A stretch of DNA of 64,000 nucleotides from NCBI RefSeq assembly GCF_001634625.1, contig NZ_LRSE01000003.1:1-64000 (forward strand), read 5' to 3'. Source of the stretch: Croceicoccus bisphenolivorans (GTDB taxonomy: Bacteria; Pseudomonadota; Alphaproteobacteria; Sphingomonadales; Sphingomonadaceae). The notes beneath the pieces are model-generated. The model did not search any database. It saw nothing but the letters and a program-made list of their open reading frames with translations, and had not been told where the DNA came from. The translations under genes and the position numbers were made by a program. Below are positions 53,105 to 61,154 of the stretch, one piece after another (position 1 is the first letter of the stretch; each line of letters begins with the position of its first letter).

Positions 53105-53808
53105 GCGGCAAGGCTGTCCGAAACGATCCGCCCGTCGGCCATTTCCAGCACACGCTCACACATTCCGGCCAGCGCCGGATCGTGCGTGATCAGGAACAGG
53201 GTCGCCCCGGTTTCCGCCCGCCGCGCGAACAGCAGGTCCACGATCTGCGCACCGGTCGCGCTGTCCAGATTGCCGGTCGGCTCGTCCGCGAACAGCAGTG
53301 GGGGGCGCGGCGATAGCGCACGCGCGATCGCAACGCGTTGCTGCTCTCCGCCCGAAAGCTGGGCGGGATAGTGATCCAGCCGATGCCCAAGACCGACCGC
53401 CTCAAGCTCCGCCCGCGCCCTGTCGAACGCATCGGGCATGTCGGCCAGCTCAAGCGAGATCGCCACGTTTTCCAGCGCGGTCATCGTCGGCAGCAAGTGG
53501 AAGGCCTGAAGCACGATGCCGATCCTGCCCCGCCGTGCGCGGGCGAGCGCGTCTTCGGAAAGGCCGGAAAAATCCTCACCCGCGACGTTGAGGCTACCTC
53601 CGCTCGCCCGTTCAAGGCCCGACAGCAGGGCCATCAGCGAACTCTTGCCCGAACCCGACGGGCCGAGCAGCGCCACGGTCTGCCCCTCCGGCACGACAAG
53701 ATCGACCCCCTTCAGGATCGTGACGGGCGCTTTCTGCGCGCCGAGTTCCAGAACGAGATTCTCTGCGTTGATGGCAGGACGGAGCGGCGCTTCACGGGCT
53801 TTTTGCAT
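53101..53808 (-). CDS. ybbA: ABC transporter ATP-binding protein, YbbA/LolD type
   Basis: 235 residues. Walker A GPSGSGKSSL, Q-loop LQAFHLLPTM, signature LSGGEQQRVAIARAL, Walker B LLFADEPTGNLD and His-switch THD. ATG at 53808 gives the standard N-terminus; the longer frame upstream has no similarity. Divergent from the esterase gene, as in E. coli ybbA/tesA. Confidence 0.92.
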   Translation of the reverse strand: MQKAREAPLRPAINAENLVLELGAQKAPVTILKGVDLVVPEGQTVALLGPSGSGKSSLMALLSGLERASGGSLNVAGEDFSGLSEDALARARRGRIGIVLQAFHLLPTMTALENVAISLELADMPDAFDRARAELEAVGLGHRLDHYPAQLSGGEQQRVAIARALSPRPPLLFADEPTGNLDSATGAQIVDLLFARRAETGATLFLITHDPALAGMCERVLEMADGRIVSDSLAA

Positions 53809-53857
53809 GGAACGCACTAGATTGGCATGAAAGGACAAAGCTGCAAGGAATTTGAAC

Positions 53858-54523
53858 ATGCGCAATTTCGTGGCGGTACTGGTCGCTATCCTGCTGGCGG
53901 CCTGCGGACAGGCAAGCGGCGATGCGGGAACATCGCAGCCCGGCGAGGCCGATGCCCCCGTCGGCAAGCCGGTGCTGGTGCTCGCCTTCGGGGACAGCTT
54001 ATTCGCCGGCTACCGCCTTGCGCGGGCAGAGGCCTATCCCGCCCAGCTGGAAACCGCGCTGCGCGGGCGCGGCATGAATGTGCGCGTGCAGAACGCGGGC
54101 GTATCGGGCGACACGACGGGCGCCGGTCGGCAGCGGCTGGAGTTCGTGCTCGATTCCATGACCGTGAAACCGGACGTCGCGCTGGTCGAACTTGGCGCGA
54201 ACGACATGTTGCGCGGTCTATCCCCGGCGCAGGCTCGCGCCAACCTCGATGCGATCATGGCCGAACTGGACAAGCGCGATATCGACGTGGTGGTGATGGG
54301 CATGCGCGCCGCGCCGAACCTTGGCAGCGATTACGCCGACGAATTCGACGCGATCTTCCCCGACCTTGCCGACAAGTACGATGCCGAACTGGTCCCGTTC
54401 TTCATCGAACCGCTGATCTTCGACCGGTCGCTGGTGCAGGACGATCAGGTCCATCCAACGGCGCAGGGGGTGAAGGCAATGGTGGAACACTCGGTCGAGG
54501 AAATCGCCGACGCCATCGATTAA
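53858..54523 (+). CDS. tesA: SGNH/GDSL arylesterase-lysophospholipase lipoprotein (TesA-like)
   Basis: 221 residues. Lipobox-type signal (AILLAAC), block I FGDSLFAGY (catalytic Ser), block III GANDMLRG, and C-terminal D-x-x-H (DDQVHPTAQG). Multifunctional esterase/thioesterase in the periplasm. RBS AAGGA 9 nt before the ATG. Its stop overlaps the convergent recF stop by 4 bp. Confidence 0.92.
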   Translation: MRNFVAVLVAILLAACGQASGDAGTSQPGEADAPVGKPVLVLAFGDSLFAGYRLARAEAYPAQLETALRGRGMNVRVQNAGVSGDTTGAGRQRLEFVLDSMTVKPDVALVELGANDMLRGLSPAQARANLDAIMAELDKRDIDVVVMGMRAAPNLGSDYADEFDAIFPDLADKYDAELVPFFIEPLIFDRSLVQDDQVHPTAQGVKAMVEHSVEEIADAID

Positions 54524-55617
54524 ACCTGCTCCAGCCGCTCTGCCGCACCCGCCGTGACGCGCCAGACACCGGGCCGTTCGGGGAGGCTGGAGAACGGCTC
54601 GGCCTCGGTTCCCGTCATCCAGACCTGCGCGCCGGTCACGGCCAGCCGCTCGTACAGCGCGGCGCGGCGCACCGGATCGAGATGGGCGGCCACTTCGTCC
54701 AGCAAAAGGACGAGCGGGCGCGAGCCGGCGGCAAGTCCGGCGTGGGCAAGCGTGATCGCGATCAGCATCGCCTTTTGCTCGCCAGTCGAACATTCCGCCG
54801 CCGCCCGCCCCGTACCGGACATCGCCACGGCCAGATCGTCGCGGTGGGGCCCGACAAGCGTGCGCCCCGCCGCGCGATCCGCCGGCCTGCCCTTGCGCCA
54901 CAAGTCTGCCAGTTCGCCCGCATCGGCAGGCGCAGCGGGTTCGATCGCCAGGCTAGGGCGGGCAAAGGGCGCATCGCGCACGCGGGCCAGTTCTTCCGAC
55001 AATCGCGCGACCGTCGCCGCGCGCCCCGCGGCGATCGCGGCACCGGCTTCCGCCATCTCCCGCTCAAGCGCGTCCAGCCATTGCGGATCGGGCCGCGCAT
55101 CGCCGCCCATCAGCCGGTTCCGCTCGCGCAGCGCCTTGTCATAGCGGGACGAATGGGTGGCATGGACCGGATCGAGCGCCAGCACCATGCGATCGAGAAA
55201 CCGGCGACGGTTGCCCGCGCTATCGGTGAAGAGCCGGTCCATCGCCGGGGTCAGCCATCCGATCGACAGCCATTCGGCAAGACGCGATGCCGGTAGCGGC
55301 GCGCCGCTGGCCTGTACGATACGCCGGCCCGGGGCATCGACGCGCACGGCCGTGCCGATCCGCACGGGCGTCACGCCACTGACGAGATCCGCACCCACGG
55401 CAAACCCGCCCGACGCATGCTCATCGGCCCCCTCCCGCGCAATATCGGACAGTTGCGCCCGCCGCAGGCCGCGACCGGGGGCGAACAGGGACAGCGCCTC
55501 CAGCACGTTGGTCTTGCCCGCACCGTTCGCACCGATGAGCAGGTTGAAACGCCCGGTGCCTTCCAGCCGTGTCGCTGCATGGTTGCGAAAATCGGAAAGA
55601 CGAATGCGGTCGAGCAC
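54520..55617 (-). CDS. recF: DNA replication and repair protein RecF
   Basis: 365 residues, SMC-like ATPase. RIRLSDFRNHAATRL, Walker A GANGAGKTN, signature CSTGEQKAMLI, Walker B LVLLLDEVAAHLD. Loads RecA at ssDNA gaps. Unlinked to dnaA/dnaN here. Confidence 0.95.
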   Translation of the reverse strand: MLDRIRLSDFRNHAATRLEGTGRFNLLIGANGAGKTNVLEALSLFAPGRGLRRAQLSDIAREGADEHASGGFAVGADLVSGVTPVRIGTAVRVDAPGRRIVQASGAPLPASRLAEWLSIGWLTPAMDRLFTDSAGNRRRFLDRMVLALDPVHATHSSRYDKALRERNRLMGGDARPDPQWLDALEREMAEAGAAIAAGRAATVARLSEELARVRDAPFARPSLAIEPAAPADAGELADLWRKGRPADRAAGRTLVGPHRDDLAVAMSGTGRAAAECSTGEQKAMLIAITLAHAGLAAGSRPLVLLLDEVAAHLDPVRRAALYERLAVTGAQVWMTGTEAEPFSSLPERPGVWRVTAGAAERLEQV

Positions 55618-55765
55618 GCATTTGCGCTTAGGGTCGAGAGAGAGTGAGGCAAAGCGAAAACACGTGATGCCAACTAGTGGTGAAAATTACCGATAGTTGG
55701 ATTCAGCCGCTTTGCCGTCTACGAGCGCAACACTATATCATGTTGATTAATAGTCGTTTCCCAGA

Positions 55766-55782
55766 TTGGCACGGTCTCTGCA
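55766..55782 (+). promoter_or_regulatory. Sigma-54 (RpoN) type promoter ahead of the small ORF and pspC
   Basis: TTGGCACG-GTCT-CTGCA: the -24 element is perfect and the GG and GC are 10 bp apart, as the RpoN consensus requires; the -12 element differs at one position. It is 60 bp upstream of the 46-residue gene. Enterobacterial psp operons are RpoN-dependent, which supports the call. Confidence 0.7.
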
Positions 55783-55841
55783 ATGTATCCGGCATGAACG
55801 GCACGTTGCCGTATTCACGATAGAATTAGGGGACAGACATC

Positions 55842-55982
55842 ATGGAAAAGTTTTCAACCGCCCTTTCAAACGCGACAGCCGCTCTTGCCGCCCTCGCCTT
55901 CTCGCTCGCCGCGATTTCGGCCACGGTAACGCCGGTCGACTTCGCCGCTCCGCCGGTCGCCTCGCAGGAGATGACGGCGTGA
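55842..55982 (+). CDS. 46-residue membrane peptide coupled to pspC
   Basis: Ala-rich with one hydrophobic segment (~9-28) and a Pro/Val-containing tail. Stop overlaps the pspC GTG (GTGA), so it is translationally coupled. It is not a recognisable PspB. RBS-like AGGGGACAG precedes the ATG. Its place behind a sigma-54 promoter suggests an envelope-stress role; function unknown. Confidence 0.7.
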   Translation: MEKFSTALSNATAALAALAFSLAAISATVTPVDFAAPPVASQEMTA

Positions 55983-56188
55983 GCAATATCGACAACCGTG
56001 GCGGCCGATCCCCGCGCAAGTTCCATCTCGACAAGCGTGACGGCAAGCTGATGGGCGTGTGCGCGGGCATCGCCGACTATTTCAAGATCGACGTCACGCT
56101 GGTCCGCATCCTGTGGGTTGTCGCGACGCTTGCCGGTTTTGGCTCGCTGATCCTTGTCTACATTCTGATCGGGTTGATTGCAGACTGA
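55979..56188 (+). CDS. pspC: PspC domain protein
   Basis: 69 residues. KFHLDKRDGKLMGVCAGIADYF and DVTLVRILWVVATLAGFG, then a second hydrophobic stretch ending LIGLIAD, match the PspC family of inner-membrane phage-shock proteins. GTG start. pspA, pspB and pspF are not in the window. Confidence 0.9.
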   Translation: MSNIDNRGGRSPRKFHLDKRDGKLMGVCAGIADYFKIDVTLVRILWVVATLAGFGSLILVYILIGLIAD

Positions 56189-56200
56189 CGGATCAGCGGG

Positions 56201-56968
56201 TCAATCCGCCTTCGCGAACGGGGAAAAATCGGTGTCGGTATCATAGACATCGACCCCTTCGCGGCGTTTCAGCCAGCCCACCACGACATAGGTAACCGGC
56301 GTCAGCAGCGCTTCCCAGCTGACTTTCAGCACCCATTGGGTCAGCGCGACCCATGCGACCTGCTCTCCGGTCCAGCCCGCAGCACCCAGAAATGCCAGCG
56401 GATAGAAGATCGCGCTGTCAACGCCCTGGCCCACCACGGTCGAACCGATCGTGCGGCTCCACAGCGCCTTCCCCTTCGTCCATACCTTCATGCGCGCCAG
56501 CACATAGGAATTGACGAACTCGCCCGCCCAGAACGCGACGATGGAGGCCAAAACGATGCGCGGCACTTGCCCGAACACCTGTTCGTAGGCCGCCTGTCCG
56601 GTCCAGCCCTCGTCCGGCGGCAGGGCCACGACCACCCAGCTCATCACCGCCATGAAGACGAGCGCGCCGAACCCGGCCCATATGCAGCGACGGGCATGGG
56701 CATAGCCGTAAACTTCGGTCAACACGTCACCGATGACATAGGAGACCGGAAAGAACAGCACCCCCGCACCAAAGGGCCAGAGGCCGAGCACAGGCAGATC
56801 CACCACCGCCCGCTTCCCCGCACCGATCACGTTCGACAGAAGCAGGATCGTGACAAAGGCCGCCATCACGAAATCGAAGTAGCGGAAAAGGCGATGGCCA
56901 GCGGCGCGGCCCTCTACACGTGCGGGGCGAGCGGGCGGATGCGCCGCAGGAGGATTGTCAATGTCCAC
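56201..56968 (-). CDS. yhhQ: Queuosine precursor transporter, YhhQ/VUT family
   Basis: 255 residues, six membrane helices. LSNVIGAGK, FPVSYVIGDVLTEVYGY, EFVNSYVLARMKVWTKG and GQGVDSAIFYPLAFLG are family signatures. Imports preQ0/preQ1-type queuosine precursors. GTG start at 56968. It faces away from tRNA-Arg and converges with pspC. Confidence 0.92.
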   Translation of the reverse strand: MDIDNPPAAHPPARPARVEGRAAGHRLFRYFDFVMAAFVTILLLSNVIGAGKRAVVDLPVLGLWPFGAGVLFFPVSYVIGDVLTEVYGYAHARRCIWAGFGALVFMAVMSWVVVALPPDEGWTGQAAYEQVFGQVPRIVLASIVAFWAGEFVNSYVLARMKVWTKGKALWSRTIGSTVVGQGVDSAIFYPLAFLGAAGWTGEQVAWVALTQWVLKVSWEALLTPVTYVVVGWLKRREGVDVYDTDTDFSPFAKAD

Positions 56969-57025
56969 GAGTCAGGTGCCTATCGCGATTTGCGCCTCGC
57001 GAAAAGCACGCTATTGCGGCCCCAC

Positions 57026-57102
57026 GCGCCCTTAGCTCAGCTGGATAGAGCACGGGACTTCTAATCCTGAGGCCGCAGGTTCGACTCCTGCAGGGCGCGC
57101 CA
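57026..57102 (+). tRNA. tRNA-Arg (anticodon TCT)
   Basis: 77 nt. Acceptor GCGCCCT / AGGGCGC, D-arm TAGCTCAGCTGGATAGAGC, anticodon loop CTTCTAA, T-arm GCAGGTTCGACTCCTGC, encoded CCA. Reads AGA. It borders a region of mobile-element remnants on its 3' side, a common integration site type. Confidence 0.96.
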
Positions 57103-57170
57103 TAAATCAATGACTTAATAAATTACCTATCCTGCACAAAGGTAACGTATAGGAAACAAACGAGCGCAAA

Positions 57171-57491
57171 TTGATCCCAAAGGCTTGGCGGAATGTTATT
57201 CGCGCTTGGGCTGACCGCCATGAACCCATCCAGTCAGCCTACATCTTTGGTTCGTACGCAAAGGGTAGTGCGACGGAAGGCAGCGATCTTGATGTTGCGG
57301 TCATCATCAAGCCCATGCGAGGCGACGAAGATGAGCTTACCACTTGGATCTTCGAGAGGCAGAAATGGGCCGAAGACCTTGATGCTCTACTTCCACCGCA
57401 GATCGATTTGGAATTGATCTCCGAGGATGATTTGGTCGTAAAGCCTGCAGTCGAACGGGACGGCATCCTGGTGTATCAAAGGGGACATTGA
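57171..57491 (+). CDS. MNT-type nucleotidyltransferase domain protein
   Basis: 106 residues. Polymerase-beta fold motif GSYAKGSATEGSDLD at residues 27-41 (G-S then D-L-D metal ligands) and a third acidic site near QIDLE. Such proteins are often the antitoxin in HEPN/MNT pairs, but no HEPN gene is adjacent. The start is an unusual TTG at 57171 with AGGAAAC upstream; no in-frame ATG lies before the conserved motif. Recently acquired segment, lower GC. Confidence 0.75.
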   Translation: MIPKAWRNVIRAWADRHEPIQSAYIFGSYAKGSATEGSDLDVAVIIKPMRGDEDELTTWIFERQKWAEDLDALLPPQIDLELISEDDLVVKPAVERDGILVYQRGH

Positions 57492-57499
57492 GACGACCC

Positions 57500-57725
57500 T
57501 ATTTTGCGGTGCCTTGGGTTCTGGCGCGGGCTTGGGATTGAGAGCGCGGCGGACCGTATCGACCGACAGGCCGGTTTCCTCTGCAATCTGCCGGGGGATG
57601 CCTTTCTTTTGCGGCGGAGGCTGCTTGTAGCCAATTTCAGGTGCGGCATTTTGCGTCACCTGAATTTTGGCCCGTCCCTCCAGCAATTCCGCATAGCGCC
57701 GGATATGTTCGTCCCGCTTTTCCAT
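57500..57725 (-). pseudogene. Remnant of a ParB-like plasmid/phage protein
   Basis: An open minus-strand frame carries EKRDEHIRRYAELLEGR, a Pro/Lys-rich linker and a helix-turn-helix QIAEETGLSVDTVRRALNP, as in ParB/RepB-like proteins of alphaproteobacterial plasmids and phages. The N-terminal nuclease/partition part is missing and the C-terminal end runs into the MNT gene, so it is probably truncated. Confidence 0.5.
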
Positions 57726-57760
57726 GGGCTTCCGACCAGTCCATGCAGCATGGATGCAAC

Positions 57761-58060
57761 ATGAGCCGCGCTCATTTTTCGCGGATTTATGCCGCCGAAG
57801 TTTCGCACGCAAAGCGCGGCAGCAAAAGCAAGACCCTTCGACTTGTGAAAATCCAGAAGGATGCCGTTAGTCGGCTGGGTCTGGCCGTTCTTACAGCCTG
57901 TCATATCGCTGAATATCGCGACAGGCGGTTGCAAAGAGTTCGGCCCGCAACCGTGCATCCAGAAATTGCCCTGATGGCGCATGCATTAAACGTAGCGCAT
58001 CGTGAATGGAGCATTTTCGGGCGTTGCCCATCAGATCCCGCGCAACATCGGAAAATCATC
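57761..58060 (+). pseudogene. Remnant of a tyrosine recombinase/integrase (N-terminal core-binding part)
   Basis: Open frame with YAAEVSHAKRGSKSKTLRL, HIAEYRDRRLQRVRPATVHPE, and LMAHALNVAHREWSI: the SAM-like core-binding domain of phage integrases. The catalytic domain with R-H-R-Y is absent; the frame soon loses similarity and stops at 58135. Together with tRNA-Arg it marks the edge of a decayed integrated element. Confidence 0.6.
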
Positions 58061-58147
58061 AGGTCTCCATCATGGCGTTCTGGAGAGCAAAAGGACTTCA
58101 ATCATCACGGTGAGGCAGATGCCCTCGGATGGTGAAGGAGCGAAGCG

Positions 58148-59026
58148 ATGAACTGGCAGCAACAAGGCAAGAGCAGCGTGGCTGCATTGGCTTTCGTACT
58201 GGTGGCATGTGGTGGAGGATCGTCATCGCAGTCATCGGGCGGCGGCGTGGTTACACCGACGCCAACCACTTCACCGACACCCACGACATCGCCTACACCC
58301 AGCCCCTATCCACCAGCCCCGTTTGGCATCAGCGGACCACGAGACTTTACGCTTGTCGGCTGGATAAGCGGTCAAGCAGGGACCGAACTCGTCGATCCTG
58401 CTTCCTATCAATTCTCCTGGGCTGCCGATCCCGATACGTACCGGTTCGCAATGCCGGATCTTGAAGAAGGACTGTTGACCTATTCCTCTCCCCGCAACGG
58501 CGGCACCCTCGATGTGGTGCTGCCTGACGGATCGCCTACGCCATTTGGCGCGTTTGTTTCGATCGATCGTCTGTACGGCAGACCCTTCTACTATATCGGG
58601 CTCCTGCAAATTTGGGGTGACGGTTTTTCTTGCTCGGCTCTGTTCGGTCTGGAGACCGCCATCGAAGACTTACCTTCCAACGGCACGACCGTGTTCCGAA
58701 TGGATGCGGTCAACCAACCGTGGGATATCGAGATAGACTTCGAAACCGGAGTTGTGACCGGGAAGGCGAAGATTGCGTGGGCCGACGCCTGGGGACCTTA
58801 CGAACCGACTTTCTACGAGCTGCAGAATGGACACCTTGATCCGCTGACTGGCGAACTGTCGGCAACATTCCAAGTGCCGGGCAGCAGTTTCGACGGCCGT
58901 GTCCAGGGACGACTGATGGGCCCAGAGGCCAGAGAGCTGGCAATCTCGATCATGGGTCCGGTCCTCAATCCCTATACCCTGGAATTCGAAACCGTGCGAT
59001 ATGTCGCACCTGGTGAACGCATCTGA
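58148..59026 (+). CDS. TbpB-like surface lipoprotein
   Basis: 292 residues. Signal with lipobox (LVAC, Cys 21), GGGS-rich and then Thr/Pro-rich repeat linker (~33-55), then a beta-rich domain ending with DGRVQGRLMGPEARELAISIMG, which resembles the small-barrel motif (GxFYGPxAxE) of transferrin-binding-protein-B-like lipoproteins. Such lipoproteins sit on the surface and hand cargo to a TonB-dependent receptor, which is the next gene. RBS AAGGAG. Recognition is from one motif plus context. Confidence 0.65.
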   Translation: MNWQQQGKSSVAALAFVLVACGGGSSSQSSGGGVVTPTPTTSPTPTTSPTPSPYPPAPFGISGPRDFTLVGWISGQAGTELVDPASYQFSWAADPDTYRFAMPDLEEGLLTYSSPRNGGTLDVVLPDGSPTPFGAFVSIDRLYGRPFYYIGLLQIWGDGFSCSALFGLETAIEDLPSNGTTVFRMDAVNQPWDIEIDFETGVVTGKAKIAWADAWGPYEPTFYELQNGHLDPLTGELSATFQVPGSSFDGRVQGRLMGPEARELAISIMGPVLNPYTLEFETVRYVAPGERI

Positions 59027-59054
59027 TGGGGTTCCTGATGTGTCTGTGCCGGAA

Positions 59055-61154
59055 ATGATCCGCGCCATGGCGCGATGGCGGCGCGCCAAATTTCCACGAT
59101 TGATACTTTGCGGCAGTTGCCTCGCCGTGGGCCCCGGCCTCGCGCTGGCGCAAGCGATTCCTGAAGGTCAGGTCGAGAATAATCCCATCGTCGTGACCGG
59201 AGAGCGCGTAGCGCGGGATCAGATGGAGACTTCGTCGAGTGTGTCAGTGATCACGGCTGATACAGTCGAGGCCGCCAGCGCCGACCGATTGGACCAAGTG
59301 ATCGCGATGGTGCCGAACGTTCAACTCGGTTCGGGAGAAGAGGGCCCCGCGATCCGTGGGCAGGATTCGACAGGACAACTGCGCAACCTGTTCGCGTTCC
59401 TGGGCGGAGCCCGTCCACGCGTGACGCTCCAGATCGATGGTCGGCCAGCAAGTTTCTACGAATTCATCTCGGGCACGCAATCGGTGTGGGACGTCGCGCA
59501 AGTCGAAGTGTTCCGCAGCCCGCAGACGACGACGCAGGGACGCAACGCGATAGCCGGCGGTATCTTCGTGACGACGTCAACGCCGGGCTATGACTGGGAG
59601 GCACGTTCCCGGACCGTAGTGGCCGAGAAGGACAGGCACCAGTTGTCGGCGCTGGTTTCAGGGCCGATCGTTGAAGACGAACTCGCCTTTCGCATTGCCG
59701 GTGACTGGTTCGAAGGACGTACCGCAAGCGATATGGCAGACGGGATTGCCGAAGCTGACATCAACGACGACAGGGCAGCGACCGCCCGCGTCAAGATGCT
59801 CTACGAACCACGCGAAGCACCCGGTCTGCGCATCGAGGGCGTATACGCCCATGCGCAATCGCGCACTCCGCAGTTCGAAGGGGTGACGGCTCCGTTCAAG
59901 GAGCGGAAACTGCCGGTCCCGCAACAGACAATCGGCGTGATGGATGTGCGAGCCGATTCCCTCACCCTGCGCGCAGTTGGTGAGCTGGGGCGTGATTTCA
60001 CATCGACGCTCACCGTCTCGACCGGCGACGTTCGGCTGCAACGCTTCGGCCTGCCCGGGCTGGGGCGCACTAATGCCGATACCCGCGATTATTCGGCCGA
60101 AGCGATCTTCAATTGGCAACCGACAGAGCGGATTGCGTTACTGATAGGCACCAGTCGGCTCCACACCCGGCAAGACCAGTTCATAGATATCACCGGACTT
60201 GGCATCGGCACCGGTAACTTCAATGACAGGCAAGACAGTTTCGGATTGTTTGGAGAGGCGACATGGAATCTCGCCGAACCGCTCACGATAACGGCGGGCC
60301 TTCGCTATCAGCGTGATCGGCAGCAGCGTCTTGGAACGGTCGGTGCGATCGGGCTCAATTACGACGGTCGCTTCGACGCATTTCTACCGAAGTTCAGCGT
60401 CGCGCTAGCCGTTGCCGACAACACGATTATCGGCCTTACGGCCCAACGTGCGTTCAATCCGGGCGGCACCTCGATCAGCCTTGTAAGGCAATCGGAGGAC
60501 AGTTTCGCGTCAGAACGGCTGTGGAACTTCGAAGTGTTTTCCCGGACGAAGCTTGCCGATGATACAGGCTGGCTGACCGTCAACGCATTCTACAACAAAA
60601 TAACGGACGCCCAGCGTCAGCAGTTGGTGCCTCTAACCTTGCCCGACGGTTCGGTATTCCTGTCGCCCGAATTCGCAAATGCGCCATCCGCAAGGACGTG
60701 GGGACTGGAATTCGGCAGCAGTTTTCGCCTGTTGCAGCGTTTGACACTCGGCGCAGGCATAGGGCTGCTGCAAACCGAGATCCGGGGCTGGGTGCTGCCC
60801 GAATATCCTGACGCCCGCCTCGAGTTCGAACGGTCTCCGGATTTCTCAGGCTCTATCACGCTTGATTGGAAGGTGGATGGCCTTACCGTCTTTTCCGCTC
60901 ACGCACGCCACCAGAGCGGGTATTTCAGCGGAGACCAAAACAGCGATGCTCTACGCGTCGGTCCGTCGACGGTCGTCGACGCGCGGATCGAACGGCGCTT
61001 CGGACGCATCACCCTGTTCGGCTTCGCCCGCAATCTCTTCGATCGCTTCTACATGACCTACCTTTTCGACACTTCGCGGACACCGAATGCCCCCCCTTTC
61101 GGCACAGCGGGCGCCCCGCGCGAGGCAGGCATCGGTGTGGACGCGCGGTTCTAG
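59055..61154 (+). CDS. TonB-dependent outer-membrane receptor (partner of the lipoprotein)
   Basis: About 699 residues. Signal peptide ending ALA, TonB box NPIVVTGERV, plug (AIRGQDSTGQLRN, VEVFRSPQTTTQGRNAIAGG) and a barrel ending with GVDARF. Starts about 28 bp after the lipoprotein stop; ATG 59055 preferred for the signal peptide, 59001 and 59067 possible. Converges on the regulator, stops overlapping by 4 bp (CTAG). Substrate unknown. Confidence 0.9.
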   Translation: MIRAMARWRRAKFPRLILCGSCLAVGPGLALAQAIPEGQVENNPIVVTGERVARDQMETSSSVSVITADTVEAASADRLDQVIAMVPNVQLGSGEEGPAIRGQDSTGQLRNLFAFLGGARPRVTLQIDGRPASFYEFISGTQSVWDVAQVEVFRSPQTTTQGRNAIAGGIFVTTSTPGYDWEARSRTVVAEKDRHQLSALVSGPIVEDELAFRIAGDWFEGRTASDMADGIAEADINDDRAATARVKMLYEPREAPGLRIEGVYAHAQSRTPQFEGVTAPFKERKLPVPQQTIGVMDVRADSLTLRAVGELGRDFTSTLTVSTGDVRLQRFGLPGLGRTNADTRDYSAEAIFNWQPTERIALLIGTSRLHTRQDQFIDITGLGIGTGNFNDRQDSFGLFGEATWNLAEPLTITAGLRYQRDRQQRLGTVGAIGLNYDGRFDAFLPKFSVALAVADNTIIGLTAQRAFNPGGTSISLVRQSEDSFASERLWNFEVFSRTKLADDTGWLTVNAFYNKITDAQRQQLVPLTLPDGSVFLSPEFANAPSARTWGLEFGSSFRLLQRLTLGAGIGLLQTEIRGWVLPEYPDARLEFERSPDFSGSITLDWKVDGLTVFSAHARHQSGYFSGDQNSDALRVGPSTVVDARIERRFGRITLFGFARNLFDRFYMTYLFDTSRTPNAPPFGTAGAPREAGIGVDARF

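Noticed and set aside
51848-53371. Open frame antisense to the FtsX-type permease
   Set aside because: Low-complexity Arg/Gln/Ala content; the opposite strand encodes a clear permease.
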